The notes: generated from the letters alone by a model not told the origin. A DNA stretch of 64,000 nt from Bacillota bacterium (GCA_029550965.1 JAKPGJ010000049.1:1-64000), one strand, 5' to 3'; shown: positions 34,973 through 45,223, counted from the first letter of the stretch. A program made the numbers and translations.

Positions 34973-36647
34973 ATTTTCCCGCGCTGTCCTTCAGCCAGCC
35001 CTTTCTGATAAATAAATCGCACAAGTAATTGCCTTTCGGCAGAAGCCTTACCTCGTTTGGCGTGATTCCCTTGACAAGCAGCAGCAGAAACGCGTACAGA
35101 AGCACCGAGCCGACGCCCGTTATGAGCAGAATCACAAGGCTCGCCAGCCTGCCGTCGGGATTGTCGAACAACCGATACAGCAGCCTGTAAGACGCAAAGC
35201 AGAAAACGCCCGTAACCAGCGAGCATGCCAAAGGCTTGAGGTAAAGCCGTTTTGGGGAGAGTTTTAGGTTCTGCGTTTTCCTTAAAAAACGCATGTTGAA
35301 ATACAAAGAAATCATATAGCAAATCACCGACGCTGCCGGCGCTCCGAAAATGCCGATCGGTTTGACGGCGGTCAGGCATACTTCGAATATCGTCAGGAAC
35401 AAAACGCCGATGCCGACCGAAATCATCGGATAGCCGGGCTTCCCGACCGCCTGCAGAAGCGCGGTCGTCGTCGATAGAATCGAGATGAAGAAGATTCCGA
35501 TCGCAAGTATGCTGAGCGCAGGCGCCGCGATGTCGATGGGCATAACGGTGTTTCCGTTCGGCATGGTAATTGGACTGCCCCACTTCGCGCCATAAATCAG
35601 GGCGATGCAGGGTTTTGCGAGGATAAACAGGCATATGGAACTGGGAATGGCGATGATGCCGCTGATCCGAATCGACGTGATTATGTAGCCGTTCGCCTGT
35701 CTGCGCCTGTTTAAGGCGAGCGCGCCGGCTACCGCGGGCAGTATGGAGATCGCGATCGGATAAACCAGCGTGGAGGGCAACAGGTCCGATATGGATATCG
35801 CGAGCGCCGTATAGGCGGCATACAGCGACTCGGCCGTCTGTTCCGAAACGTCTGTGGCGATCAATACCTTCTTAATAATCAGCGTATCCAAAAACTGCGA
35901 CAAATATAACGCGGACGACGTAATGGTTACCGGGAGCGCGATAATCGCCAGCTTTTTGGCGATCTGCCGATAGCGCATGGTAACGCTGCTTTTATCGGCG
36001 ACATAGTCGCGCTTGGAATACTTCTTGTAAAGGATTAAAAAGAGCATGCTGCACGCGGTTCCGATGGTAAGGCCGAGGATGGCGAAAGCCGCCTGCACCT
36101 TTACCGGATACCCCATCTGCCGCGCCCAGATGGTAGCGCCCAAACCGATGACCATTTTCAGGAACGCTTCGATAAACTGCGAAATCGCGGTCGGATACAT
36201 ATTGCGCAGACCCTGAAAATAGCCTCTGAAAGCGGAGGTGACGCATATAAAGAACAGCGTCGGCGCGATCACCTTCATCGCCAGCACCGAGTCGGCGTGC
36301 TCCGACCAGACCGCGATGGGCTCGGCGTACAGGTACAAAAACAGCGTGCAGACGATGCCGACGACGCCGAAAACGAAAACCGCCATTTTCAGAATGCGCC
36401 GGGTCTCCCGCCGCCTGCCCTTTTCCGCCGAAGCCGCAACGGTTCGGGATATCGCGACCGGGAGTCCGGACGTCGAAATCATAAACAGCATCGCGTAGAT
36501 CGAATACGCGGCGGTGAAGATGCCCATTCCGTCGCCAAGAATGTTGGTCAGCGGAATTTTATACAAGACGCCTATTAACTTCACCAATAAATTGGAAACC
36601 GATATAATCGCGGCTTCTCTGACAAAGCTTTTTTGTCTCTGCGACAT
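34938..36647 (-). CDS. SpoVB/YabM-like MOP flippase
   Basis: The 569-residue integral membrane protein has about 14 hydrophobic spans and the SpoVB/YabM opening AAIISVSNLLVKLIGVLYKIPLTNILG (about 12-38). Relatives move lipid-linked precursors for cell-wall, spore-cortex or polysaccharide synthesis. Its position just before mazG equals that of yabM in Bacillus. It overlaps mazG by 35 bases. The exact lipid substrate cannot be told from sequence. Confidence 0.9.
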   Translation of the reverse strand: MSQRQKSFVREAAIISVSNLLVKLIGVLYKIPLTNILGDGMGIFTAAYSIYAMLFMISTSGLPVAISRTVAASAEKGRRRETRRILKMAVFVFGVVGIVCTLFLYLYAEPIAVWSEHADSVLAMKVIAPTLFFICVTSAFRGYFQGLRNMYPTAISQFIEAFLKMVIGLGATIWARQMGYPVKVQAAFAILGLTIGTACSMLFLILYKKYSKRDYVADKSSVTMRYRQIAKKLAIIALPVTITSSALYLSQFLDTLIIKKVLIATDVSEQTAESLYAAYTALAISISDLLPSTLVYPIAISILPAVAGALALNRRRQANGYIITSIRISGIIAIPSSICLFILAKPCIALIYGAKWGSPITMPNGNTVMPIDIAAPALSILAIGIFFISILSTTTALLQAVGKPGYPMISVGIGVLFLTIFEVCLTAVKPIGIFGAPAASVICYMISLYFNMRFLRKTQNLKLSPKRLYLKPLACSLVTGVFCFASYRLLYRLFDNPDGRLASLVILLITGVGSVLLYAFLLLLVKGITPNEVRLLPKGNYLCDLFIRKGWLKDSAGKYEQGNNGNSGA

Positions 36648-36678
36648 TTACGAATGCCTTTCTGCGCTGTATCGCAAT

Positions 36679-37542
36679 CTAAACTTTTATAAACTCCTGC
36701 AAAAGCGAATTCTTCGGCACATATGATGCGGGAATCGGCTCGACCTTCGTCAGCGTTTCCATCAGCTTTTCGGCTTCCGGTTTGTGAACGCTGTCGATCG
36801 GCAGCTGCGAGAGCACCTCGATCGCAGGCGCGGCGAGCACCGCCTGCTCGTACGGGAAATAGGTGTTGATTTTTATGTCCGATGTATCCTTAAACGCTTC
36901 GATGGATTCCAGCTCGTTGTGTTTTACCTTGTCCCACTGGCAATAGGTGGCTTCCGCGTCGCTGCCCCTGTAGTAATAATCGCGCACCAGTCTTCTGATA
37001 AATCTTGGGTCGCCGCCCTGCTGGTCGTCGGCGTTCAGGTAAATCTTGTACATTTTCGATTCGGTTCCGGCGACCCCTTCAAACAGCAGCGGGTTGAGCG
37101 CGTGAAGCCCTTCGATGATCGCGACTTCGGTCGGGTCGAGCACAATCTGCTCGTAATTGTCGATGCGGCGCTGGGTGATAAAGTCAAACCTCGGCACCTG
37201 CGCCTCTCTGCCCCGAATCAGGTTCATAAGGCACTCTTTTATCAGTCCGACCTCCAAACTGTTGATGGTCTCGATATCCCTTGTGCCGTCGGGCAGATAA
37301 ACGCTGTCCTCCTTGTTCCTGTAAAAATCGTCAAGGCTGATGGTATGCGTATGCCTTCCGCAGGCGGTAATCAGCTGCGCCAGCTTTTTGGTCGTGGTAG
37401 TTTTGCCTGCGCAGGAACCGCCCGTTATAAGGACAATTCTGATCTCGTAATCCCTGCAAATATATTCCGCGATTTTTTCCAGCGTGTTTTCATACAGCTT
37501 TTCGTCGTTTTCGATTCTATGATAAATCTCTCTCTCGTTCAT
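36679..37542 (-). CDS. Uridine kinase-like P-loop kinase
   Basis: The 287-residue protein has a Walker A motif TGGSCAGKTTTTKKLA near 41-56, the SLDDFYRNK segment, VAIIEGLHALNP, and the lid-type RRLVRDYYYRGSDAEAT. This is the uridine kinase/phosphoribulokinase family. It is longer than Udk (about 210) and lacks the usual N-terminal domain with TGS of some variants, so nucleoside specificity is not certain. It overlaps the hemZ stop by four bases. Confidence 0.82.
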   Translation of the reverse strand: MNEREIYHRIENDEKLYENTLEKIAEYICRDYEIRIVLITGGSCAGKTTTTKKLAQLITACGRHTHTISLDDFYRNKEDSVYLPDGTRDIETINSLEVGLIKECLMNLIRGREAQVPRFDFITQRRIDNYEQIVLDPTEVAIIEGLHALNPLLFEGVAGTESKMYKIYLNADDQQGGDPRFIRRLVRDYYYRGSDAEATYCQWDKVKHNELESIEAFKDTSDIKINTYFPYEQAVLAAPAIEVLSQLPIDSVHKPEAEKLMETLTKVEPIPASYVPKNSLLQEFIKV

Positions 37543-39059
37543 AAACTTTTTAATCCCTCTTCCTGAAAGAAACGCCGAATCGTATCCTCTCCGATGCCCG
37601 ACAAAGTCTGTTTTTCGCTCGGATAAAGGTACTCAAACGGATACTTCGGGAACGCGATGCGCTCGATCCGCTCTTTGTCGGGCGAGACGATTTTCGTAAT
37701 CGCGCCGGCGCCGCAGGCGAAGACGGTGGAACATTCCTCCATCATCAACACGTTATACAGATTCTCGTAGCCCGCTTTGGCGTAGCCGGTGTTCTCGGCG
37801 TTTCCGACCGTATTCTTCTGCCGGTACAGATAATACGGATAATACCCGCCGGCAGTCAATTTATCATAAGCATATGCAACACACTTTTTGGCTGTTTCTC
37901 CCGCCGGGTCGTACAGCGTTTCCGGGTCAAAACGAAGCTCCGCGGCGTTTTTTATGCTCAACGTATGAACGGTGATATTCTCAAAATCCAAAGCCATCAC
38001 GTCGTCAAGGCTTTTTGCAAAGCCCTCCTCGGAATCGCCGGGAAGTCCGGCGATCAAATCGGCGTTGACGCAGGCAAAGCCGGCTTTTTTCGCGATTTCC
38101 GCGGCTTCAAAGAACTGACCCACCGTATGCATCCGGCCGATTCTTTTAAGGACGCGCTCGCTGGTGCTCTGCGGGTTGATGCTGATTCTTGTAACGCCGT
38201 AGGATTTGATCAGGTTCAGCTTCTCCGCCGTGACGGTGTCCGGTCGGCCCGCTTCAAAGGAATACTCCCGCAGGTCGGAAAAATCAAAGGAGGAATACAC
38301 GCAGCCCAATAAATCTGAAAGCCGGCTGTTTTCCAGCATCGAAGGCGTTCCGCCGCCGATGTAAATGGCTGTCAGCTTAAAGCCCAACTCTTTGATCAAA
38401 GCGGCGGTTTTTATAATATCCGATTTCAGTTTAACGATATATTCCGGAATCAGGCTGAACAGCTTTTTGTTCGCGTAGGAAACAAACGAGCAGTACTCGC
38501 AGCGCGTCGGGCAAAACGGTATGGAAATATAAAGCCCGCAGGCATTGCTGTCAATGCCCGTGAGCATATCGATTTCTCTGAGCGCCGTGTTGACGGAAAG
38601 CTCGGCTTTCTGCGGCGAAACGCTGTAATCGTCGGTAAACAGCCGTCTGACCGCATCCGCGCCGTATCCTTTTTCGAGATAGTACTTCGCCCGTTTGACC
38701 GGACGCAGGCCGGTAAGATACCCCCACGGCAGTGAAAAGCCGAAGAGCTGCTTGCCCGCTTTTAAAAACGCTTTTCCGACCGCAAGCGCGGCGAAAAACT
38801 CGTCGTCCGCTTCGATCACCGGAACGTAGCCATCCGTTGTGAATTCGGCCTCGCCGAACCTGCCGCCGGACTCGAGCCGAACCTTCGCTTTATAAAAACT
38901 CGTATTGTCTGAACCAACCTTTTCCAATAAAAAATATGCTGCGTTTGTACTCGCGTCATCCTTCGGCGGAAACTTCTCGCCCGGAAAGTACAAAACGCAC
39001 ATGGTCTGAAAGTAGTAGGGATTGAAAAAAGGGGTTCTGTTGTCTATAAAAAGTTTCAT
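37539..39059 (-). CDS. hemZ: Radical SAM oxygen-independent coproporphyrinogen III oxidase-like protein HemZ
   Basis: Start at 39059 (overlapping the dtd stop by ATGA) gives 506 residues; the in-frame extension upstream is a shadow of dtd. The N-terminal ~150 residues are the HemZ-specific domain ending in FSLPWGYLTGLRPVKRA. The radical SAM core has the cluster ligands in CPTRCEYCSF (CxxxCxxC) and IYIGGGTPSML. HemZ converts coproporphyrinogen III without oxygen in some Firmicutes; others in the family are haem chaperones. No other haem gene is in the window. Confidence 0.92.
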   Translation of the reverse strand: MKLFIDNRTPFFNPYYFQTMCVLYFPGEKFPPKDDASTNAAYFLLEKVGSDNTSFYKAKVRLESGGRFGEAEFTTDGYVPVIEADDEFFAALAVGKAFLKAGKQLFGFSLPWGYLTGLRPVKRAKYYLEKGYGADAVRRLFTDDYSVSPQKAELSVNTALREIDMLTGIDSNACGLYISIPFCPTRCEYCSFVSYANKKLFSLIPEYIVKLKSDIIKTAALIKELGFKLTAIYIGGGTPSMLENSRLSDLLGCVYSSFDFSDLREYSFEAGRPDTVTAEKLNLIKSYGVTRISINPQSTSERVLKRIGRMHTVGQFFEAAEIAKKAGFACVNADLIAGLPGDSEEGFAKSLDDVMALDFENITVHTLSIKNAAELRFDPETLYDPAGETAKKCVAYAYDKLTAGGYYPYYLYRQKNTVGNAENTGYAKAGYENLYNVLMMEECSTVFACGAGAITKIVSPDKERIERIAFPKYPFEYLYPSEKQTLSGIGEDTIRRFFQEEGLKSL

Positions 39060-39499
39060 AATTCCTTCGTGTTGATAATCATCGTGACGGGACCGTCGTT
39101 GAGCGCGGTAATCTTCATGCTCGCGCCGAAAACGCCGGTCTGAACCGGCAGCTTCTGACCGATCAGCTCGATCAGCTTTTCGTAGTATTCTCTTGCTTTT
39201 TCCGCGTCCGCCGCGGCGGTAAAATCCGGACGCCTGCCGCGTTTTACCGATCCGCACAGCGTAAAGTTGGAGATCACCAAAACGCCGCCGCCGACGTCCG
39301 CGGTGGATAGAGATATTTTTCCGTTCTGGTCTTTAAATATGCGCATGCCGGTGATTTTCTCGGCGGCTTTGAGCAGGTCGCGCTCGGTATCGTCCTGCTC
39401 GACGCCGACAAAAACCAACAGTCCTCTATCTATTTTACCCGAAGTAACTCCGTTTACAACACATTCCGCGCCGGCAACGCGTTGTACGACTATTTTCAT
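39056..39499 (-). CDS. dtd: D-aminoacyl-tRNA deacylase
   Basis: The 147-residue protein is a standard DTD: MKIVVQRVAGAECVV at its start, LLVFVGVEQDDTERDL, LVISNFTLCGSVKRGRRPDFT with the active-site SQxTL-like segment altered to SNFTL, and the C-terminal NDGPVTMIINT. It removes D-amino acids from tRNA. It follows relA by 45 bases and is coupled to hemZ. The Gln-to-Asn change in the usual SQFTL motif is notable but occurs in a tolerant position. Confidence 0.95.
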   Translation of the reverse strand: MKIVVQRVAGAECVVNGVTSGKIDRGLLVFVGVEQDDTERDLLKAAEKITGMRIFKDQNGKISLSTADVGGGVLVISNFTLCGSVKRGRRPDFTAAADAEKAREYYEKLIELIGQKLPVQTGVFGASMKITALNDGPVTMIINTKEL

Positions 39500-39544
39500 A
39501 AGAAATCCTCATCTTGCATACGCGATGTCTCTGCACAACGCCGC

Positions 39545-41746
39545 TTACAGCGTTCCTCTGGTGACATCCCGTACGTTTTTAACTTTTTTAAGTCCCTGAA
39601 TGATGTTGTTTAAGTGGTTCAAACCGCTGCATTTGATGCCGGCGGTAATAATCATTTCTCCGGCGTTCTCCCGGGTGCTCAGCGAAGTGACCGGGATTTT
39701 CATGTCGCTCAGCGCGACCGAAACGTCGGCGATGATTTTGGGCGTGTAAATCGCGTATATGTTGAGCACCGCTTCGAAGTTGTTGAACACATGCTGGTCA
39801 ACCTGCTTGGACCACGAAGCGACGACCCATCTGTCCTTGTCCTCTACCCGCTTCAGGCCCGCCTGCGCGTTGGGACAGTCGTACTTATGAATCGAAACGC
39901 CGAATCCCTTTGTGATAAAGCCGATGATATTGTCGCCCGGCAACGGATTGCAGCATTTCGCAAACTTGACCGTACAGCCCTCGACGCTGTCGATAATGAC
40001 GCTCTCCGCGATGTTCTTGCCCTTGCGCTCGTGGCGCGCGGTCTTTTCGACGATGGTTTCGTTGACATGCTCCTCTTCCGCGGGCGCAACAACTCTGAAA
40101 AATTCCTCTTTCAGCTTGGGCGCAATCTTGGAAATGGACATGCCGCCGTAGCCGATGTTGTTGTAAAGGTCGTCCGCATCCGGCAGTCCCATTCGGTTTG
40201 CGATGTTTTTGACGATCTCGGTTCTCTGCGCTTCGGAAAAGCTCCTGCCGTAGCGCTTGAGCTCCTTGTCGATCTCCATCTTGCCGACGATGATGTTTTC
40301 CGCGCGCATTTCGCGCTTGAAATACTGGCGAATCTTGTTGCGCGCCTCGGCGGAGCGGACGATTTTCAGCCAGTCTCTGCTCGGTCCTTTGGAAGACGAG
40401 CTTGTTAGAATCTCGACAATCTGTCCGGTCTGAAGCACCGTGTCGATGTTGACGATGTTTCCGTTGACTTTGGCGCCCACCATTTTGTTTCCGACCTCGG
40501 AGTGGATGGCGTACGCGAAGTCAATCGGCGTGCTGCCGCTGGGCAGGTTGACGACGTCGCCTTTCGGCGTAAAGACGAATATTTCGTCCTCGAACAAATC
40601 TATTTTCAGCGGCCGGAAGAACTCTTCCGGGTCGTCGATATCCTTTTCGGTTTCAAGCAGCGTATGAATCCACTGCAGTTTCTGGTCGATCAGCGCTTTC
40701 GCCTGCTCGCCGGACTTATACTTCCAGTGCGCGGCGAGACCGTACTCGGCGACCTGGTGCATTTCCCAGGTGCGAATCTGCACCTCGAACGGAATACCCT
40801 CTTTGCTCATGACCGTGGTATGCAGCGAGCGGTAGAGGTTCGGCTTGGGGTTGGAGATATAGTCTTTGAATCTTCCCGGAATGGAATTGAACCGTTCGTG
40901 GATAATGCCCAGCACCGTATAGCAGTCAAGCTCGGTGTCCACAATCACTCTGAGCGCGTAGAAATCGTAGATCTCGTCAAAGCTCTTGTTCTGGTTATAC
41001 ATCTTTTTATAGATGCTGTAAATGGTCTTGACCCTGCCCTCGAGCTTGAATTTGATGCCGTACTCGTTCAGGCTTTCCTCGACCATCCGCGTCGCTTTTT
41101 CGAGAAAGTTCTTGTTTTCGCCGAACCTTCTTTCGGTGTCTTTTTTTATCTCCTCGTATCCGATCGGATCGAGGTATTTTAACGCAAGATTCTCAAGCTC
41201 CTGCTTGATTTTCTGAATACCGAGGCGGTGCGCGAGCGGCGCGTACACATGCATGGTCTCTAAAGCGATCAGACGCTGTTTTTCCGGCGAGCGGAAACTC
41301 AGCGTGCGCATGTTGTGCAGCCGGTCGGCGAGCTTGATGAAAATAACGCGCAAATCCTTGGACATCGCAAGGAACATTTTGCGCAGGTTCTCGATGCTCT
41401 CCTCCTGCTTTGTCTCAAAAGGAATATGAATCAGCTTGGTGACGCCGTCCACGATGTCGGCGATATCCGCGCCGAACTCCTTTTTTAAAACGGCGTAATC
41501 CACCTTGTCGCAGCAGTCTTCCAAAATATCGTGCAGGAGCGCGGCGCAGATCGATTCCGTATCCAGCTGCAGGTCCGCGACAATTTCCGCGACCGCGACC
41601 GGATGGACAATGTAGGGATCGCCGGAAATTCTCTTCTGACCAGCATGCATCTGCTCGGCGAAATGATATGCTTTTTTTATTTTTTCAATATCGTAGTAAC
41701 CGCTTTTGCTTAATCTGTCGAGCAAAGCATCGAAGCTATGTTCCAT
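39545..41746 (-). CDS. relA: Bifunctional (p)ppGpp synthetase/hydrolase RelA/SpoT (Rel)
   Basis: Start at 41746 gives 733 residues (MEHSFDALLDRLSKSG). Domains in order: HD hydrolase (HPVAVAEIVADL, LLHDILED; about 35-185), the synthetase (YDFYALRVIVDTELDCYTVLGIIHERF), TGS (IFVFTPKGDVVNLPSGSTPIDFAYAIHSEVG), the zinc-finger-like CCNPLPGDNIIGF segment, and a C-terminal ACT domain. Both enzyme halves keep their active-site motifs, so it should make and degrade (p)ppGpp. It lies between recJ and dtd, a common order in Clostridia. Confidence 0.97.
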   Translation of the reverse strand: MEHSFDALLDRLSKSGYYDIEKIKKAYHFAEQMHAGQKRISGDPYIVHPVAVAEIVADLQLDTESICAALLHDILEDCCDKVDYAVLKKEFGADIADIVDGVTKLIHIPFETKQEESIENLRKMFLAMSKDLRVIFIKLADRLHNMRTLSFRSPEKQRLIALETMHVYAPLAHRLGIQKIKQELENLALKYLDPIGYEEIKKDTERRFGENKNFLEKATRMVEESLNEYGIKFKLEGRVKTIYSIYKKMYNQNKSFDEIYDFYALRVIVDTELDCYTVLGIIHERFNSIPGRFKDYISNPKPNLYRSLHTTVMSKEGIPFEVQIRTWEMHQVAEYGLAAHWKYKSGEQAKALIDQKLQWIHTLLETEKDIDDPEEFFRPLKIDLFEDEIFVFTPKGDVVNLPSGSTPIDFAYAIHSEVGNKMVGAKVNGNIVNIDTVLQTGQIVEILTSSSSKGPSRDWLKIVRSAEARNKIRQYFKREMRAENIIVGKMEIDKELKRYGRSFSEAQRTEIVKNIANRMGLPDADDLYNNIGYGGMSISKIAPKLKEEFFRVVAPAEEEHVNETIVEKTARHERKGKNIAESVIIDSVEGCTVKFAKCCNPLPGDNIIGFITKGFGVSIHKYDCPNAQAGLKRVEDKDRWVVASWSKQVDQHVFNNFEAVLNIYAIYTPKIIADVSVALSDMKIPVTSLSTRENAGEMIITAGIKCSGLNHLNNIIQGLKKVKNVRDVTRGTL

Positions 41747-41794
41747 AAGTAAAATCCTACCCCGGCAATCAAACACCGTAATCCGTCTAATGGC

Positions 41795-43888
41795 CTATTC
41801 ATAAAAATTCTTCTGCTTTATCTTTTTTAAAAGCGCCGATTCGTCCAAATTAATCTTTTTGACAACGGGCAGAAGCTCGACTTCGAAAATGTCGTTTCCG
41901 CTGCCAAGATATTTGATTTTGAGTATTCTCTCCTGCGACAATACGTCAAGAATGATTCTTGCTTTGCAGGTGTTCATCTCATGATTTTCGTATGTACTGA
42001 TCTGCCTGCAGACCGAAACCAATGAAAGCCTTCTGTTCTGCGCGTTGAGCTGCCTTTTTAAAAACCGGAAAACGGTTCTGAAGTCCGCCAGCGTGGGCAT
42101 CGCGTAGTCCGGCAGCTTTTCGTGGTTGTTTTCGTCGCAGATTTTTTCGTACAGAAGGTCTATGCTCTTGTTGGCGTCAACCACGACTTTGACCGCTCTT
42201 ATCAGCAGCTGCGGCGTGCGGACGCCCATATACTCGTTGATGTCCACAGAAAAGGCGATGTCGCAGACATCCCCGGGGAACAGGCTGACGCCCGACTGCA
42301 TGGAACCGAAGTATATGGCGCTGAGCTCTTGGCCTTCCTGCGTCGGCTCGAGCGGACGCAGCTTCAACCGCGTATGTTTTCCGCCGGCAAGCGACGTAAT
42401 CTCTGAAATAACCACATTCCGCATCACAAAAATCGGAACCGGGTTCTGCAAGCCGAACGGTTCGAGCATCTGTATCTCCTCGATGCTCTTGAGGTTAATC
42501 TCGTCGAACGTGACCTCGCAGTCAACATCGACGGTCAGAACGCTGTCCTGTTCGGGCAGGTTCGCTTCCGAATAATCGTTGATTCTTTCGCGGAACTCAT
42601 CTATCTTGTCGGCGCGAATAGAAAGCCCGGCCGCCAGCTCGTGCCCGCCGTACTCGATTAAGAGGTCGCTGCAGAACGCCAGCGCGTTCATAATCGAAAA
42701 GCCCTTGATGCTGCGGCCCGAACCTTTTCCGATGCCGTCGCTTACCGAAAACAAAATGCAGGGAAGATTGTATTTTTCCGAGATTCTCGACGCGACGACG
42801 CCGATGACGCCCTGATGCCAGCCTTCCGAGCAAAGAACAATGAATTTCTTTCCGCTCTTTCCGCCGGAAATCATCTCGATGGCCTGTCCGAAAATCTCCT
42901 GTTCGGTATTCTGTCTGATTCTGTTGATCTCGCAAAGTTCCGACGCGATTTGGCACGCGATCGTCTCGTCTTTCGCAAGCAGAAGCTCAACCGCTTTGGA
43001 GGCCGAAGCGATGCGTCCCGCCGCGTTGATTCTCGGCGCCAGAATATATCCGACCGTCGAGGATACGATTTTCCGCGGTTTTCCGTTTCGGATAACGCCC
43101 GACTGCTGCATGAGCGCGTACAGCCCCGGATAGGACGTGTTCTCCAGCTTCTTCAAGCCAAGGCTTGCGATGTATCGGTTCTCGTCAACAATCGGCATAA
43201 CGTCCGCGATGGTTCCGATCGCCGTTATCTCGGCGTAATCGCTGCAGATTTTGTCGGAAGCGCCCTCAAGCGCGCACAGCAGCTTGAACACTACGCCGAC
43301 GCCAGCAAGATGCGTAAACGGGTATTCGGAATCCTCTCTGTGCGGGTTAATTACAGCAACGCAGTCCGGCAGCACCTCTCGGCAGCTGTGATGGTCGGTA
43401 ATAATTATATCCATGCCGAGGCGTTTGGCATAGACCGCTTCCTGAATCGCGGTGATGCCCGTGTCAACCGTTATCAGAAGATCCACTTTCCCCGAAAGCC
43501 GCTCGATTACGGGTATGCTCAAGCCGTAGCCTTCGGTTATTCTTTCGGGAACATAATAGCAGCAGTTCGCTCCTTTTCTGCGAAGATACGTATAAAGGAT
43601 TGTTGTGGCGGTTACGCCGTCCACGTCGTAATCGCCGTAAATGCAGATTCTTTCATGCTTTTTCAACGCCTGCTGGATGCGCCATACGGCTTTTTCCATA
43701 TCTTTGAGCAAAAAAGGATCATGCAGCCTGAAATTGTCTTTTTGGAGAAATTTCCTTGCTTTCTCCGGCGTGTCAAATCCCCTGATGTACAAAAGCTTTG
43801 CCGTAATCGGAAGTATTCCAAGCTCTCGCTGGAGAACGGCGCATTTTTCGCTGTCTGTCTTCTGCACTACCCATTTTCTTGTATACAT
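41795..43888 (-). CDS. recJ: Single-stranded-DNA-specific exonuclease RecJ
   Basis: The 697-residue DHH-family nuclease has the motifs ICIYGDYDVDGVTATTILY (about 80-98), LITVDTGI, IIITDHHSCREVLPDC, the RINAAGRI segment, and the DHHA1 GGHELAAGLSI. The long C-terminal extension (about 560-697) includes an OB-type region. RecJ degrades 5' single strands in recombination and mismatch repair. GGAGGCGG precedes the ATG. Confidence 0.97.
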   Translation of the reverse strand: MYTRKWVVQKTDSEKCAVLQRELGILPITAKLLYIRGFDTPEKARKFLQKDNFRLHDPFLLKDMEKAVWRIQQALKKHERICIYGDYDVDGVTATTILYTYLRRKGANCCYYVPERITEGYGLSIPVIERLSGKVDLLITVDTGITAIQEAVYAKRLGMDIIITDHHSCREVLPDCVAVINPHREDSEYPFTHLAGVGVVFKLLCALEGASDKICSDYAEITAIGTIADVMPIVDENRYIASLGLKKLENTSYPGLYALMQQSGVIRNGKPRKIVSSTVGYILAPRINAAGRIASASKAVELLLAKDETIACQIASELCEINRIRQNTEQEIFGQAIEMISGGKSGKKFIVLCSEGWHQGVIGVVASRISEKYNLPCILFSVSDGIGKGSGRSIKGFSIMNALAFCSDLLIEYGGHELAAGLSIRADKIDEFRERINDYSEANLPEQDSVLTVDVDCEVTFDEINLKSIEEIQMLEPFGLQNPVPIFVMRNVVISEITSLAGGKHTRLKLRPLEPTQEGQELSAIYFGSMQSGVSLFPGDVCDIAFSVDINEYMGVRTPQLLIRAVKVVVDANKSIDLLYEKICDENNHEKLPDYAMPTLADFRTVFRFLKRQLNAQNRRLSLVSVCRQISTYENHEMNTCKARIILDVLSQERILKIKYLGSGNDIFEVELLPVVKKINLDESALLKKIKQKNFYE

Positions 43889-43933
43889 GCTGCCGCCTCC
43901 TTATCAGTATTTTTATTGATCCGTAATATCTTT

Positions 43934-45223
43934 TTATCCTGCTTCCTGTGTGGCAACCTTGATCGTATAGCTGCCGTAAGCGTAGACGCCGGCGATACCC
44001 TCGGTAAACGCGAAATCGACGTAGGCAACCTCGTTGCCTTTTTCGTCTTTAAACACCTTATCGGCGCTGACCGAAGCGATGATGTTTTTTACGGTCATGT
44101 CTTTAAGGGTATCCCGGTTGCCGACGACCGTGACCGTTACGCCCTCGACCGCTTTCACGGCGGTGCCGGAACTGTCCGGAATCCCGCTTATTTGCGACGA
44201 CGGGATAAAGAAATACTTGGTCGTGACGTTCGGGATTCTAATCTCCGCCGTCAGCAGCGCCTCTCCGCTTTCGTTGGTCACGCCCGCGGGCAGAAGCGCG
44301 CTGTAATACGCTGTAACGGTGTTTTTGACCGCCATGTTCAGCGACGTTTCATCGACCTTGAGCGTGACCTGATCGATGCTGTCGATTAAGTCGATGAGGC
44401 CGGAAATGGTGAGCGTTTCTCTTGAAAGCTGAATCACCGCGCTCTCCGCGGGAAAAACGCCGCCGGTGAACTGCACCCGGATCGGCACGGTTTTTTCTTT
44501 ATATACGTCGATGTAAACGTACGCCTGATTCGCGGCAAGTTTGACATATTTGTTCGTAACGATTCTGCCGTCGTCGTATTTTAAATAAATCGGTCCGTAC
44601 GCGGAAATCGGCGCTGTTACGTATCCGAGCGCGACGTCGACATAGGCGGCGCTGATGCGGTTCAGCTCGGTCGCCGGGCCTTCGACGGCGATTACCACCG
44701 GGTTTACGTTGGCTTCGCCGAGCTTTATCCCGTTCGTCAGCGTATAACTGCCGTAAACGGCGTTTACCGGCACGGTTTTTATTAAAAACTCATCGATGAA
44801 CAGCGTGACGGTTTTGATTTTCATTTCCGCCACCGCGGTGCCGTTCGGCGTCTTGACGTTGATGGGCAAAGTCACTTCCCCGGCGGTCTGGACCTGTGAA
44901 ACATCCACGGTCGCTTCGAGGTCTTCCGCGTCAATCTCGTTCAGCACTGTCCTTCTTCCAGAAATGGTGACCGAAATCAGCATATCCAAATCGTCCGCAA
45001 CCGAAAACCGCTTGTTCGCGCTCAGTTCTTCTGCGCCGACGATCTTGACCGGCACGTTTGAAATCGTACGCTCAAAAATCGTGCTGTCGTATCCGATTGC
45101 ATACAGCCATAAAAGCGCGGCGCCGACAAATGCGGCGACCAGAATCAGATAATAGTATGGTTTTTTCTTTTTGATCGGCGGCAGCACAAGCTGCTCGCCG
45201 GTTTTCGGCATATTCTTATCCAT
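43934..45223 (-). CDS. cdaR: CdaR-type YbbR-repeat regulator of diadenylate cyclase
   Basis: Start at 45223 (MDKNMPKTGEQ) is preferred over a TTG two codons upstream because AGAG lies nine bases before it. The 429-residue protein has one N-terminal membrane helix (YYYLILVAAFVGAALLWLYAIG) and several extracytoplasmic YbbR repeats (about 60-420). In Firmicutes CdaR binds and modulates the membrane cyclase CdaA, whose gene is just upstream (38-base gap). GlmM, the usual third gene, is not in the next position. Confidence 0.92.
   Translation of the reverse strand: MDKNMPKTGEQLVLPPIKKKKPYYYLILVAAFVGAALLWLYAIGYDSTIFERTISNVPVKIVGAEELSANKRFSVADDLDMLISVTISGRRTVLNEIDAEDLEATVDVSQVQTAGEVTLPINVKTPNGTAVAEMKIKTVTLFIDEFLIKTVPVNAVYGSYTLTNGIKLGEANVNPVVIAVEGPATELNRISAAYVDVALGYVTAPISAYGPIYLKYDDGRIVTNKYVKLAANQAYVYIDVYKEKTVPIRVQFTGGVFPAESAVIQLSRETLTISGLIDLIDSIDQVTLKVDETSLNMAVKNTVTAYYSALLPAGVTNESGEALLTAEIRIPNVTTKYFFIPSSQISGIPDSSGTAVKAVEGVTVTVVGNRDTLKDMTVKNIIASVSADKVFKDEKGNEVAYVDFAFTEGIAGVYAYGSYTIKVATQEAG

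Noticed and set aside
42815-44389. 524-codon plus-strand open frame opposite recJ/cdaR
   Set aside because: It crosses the recJ-cdaR boundary and is a shadow of their codon bias.
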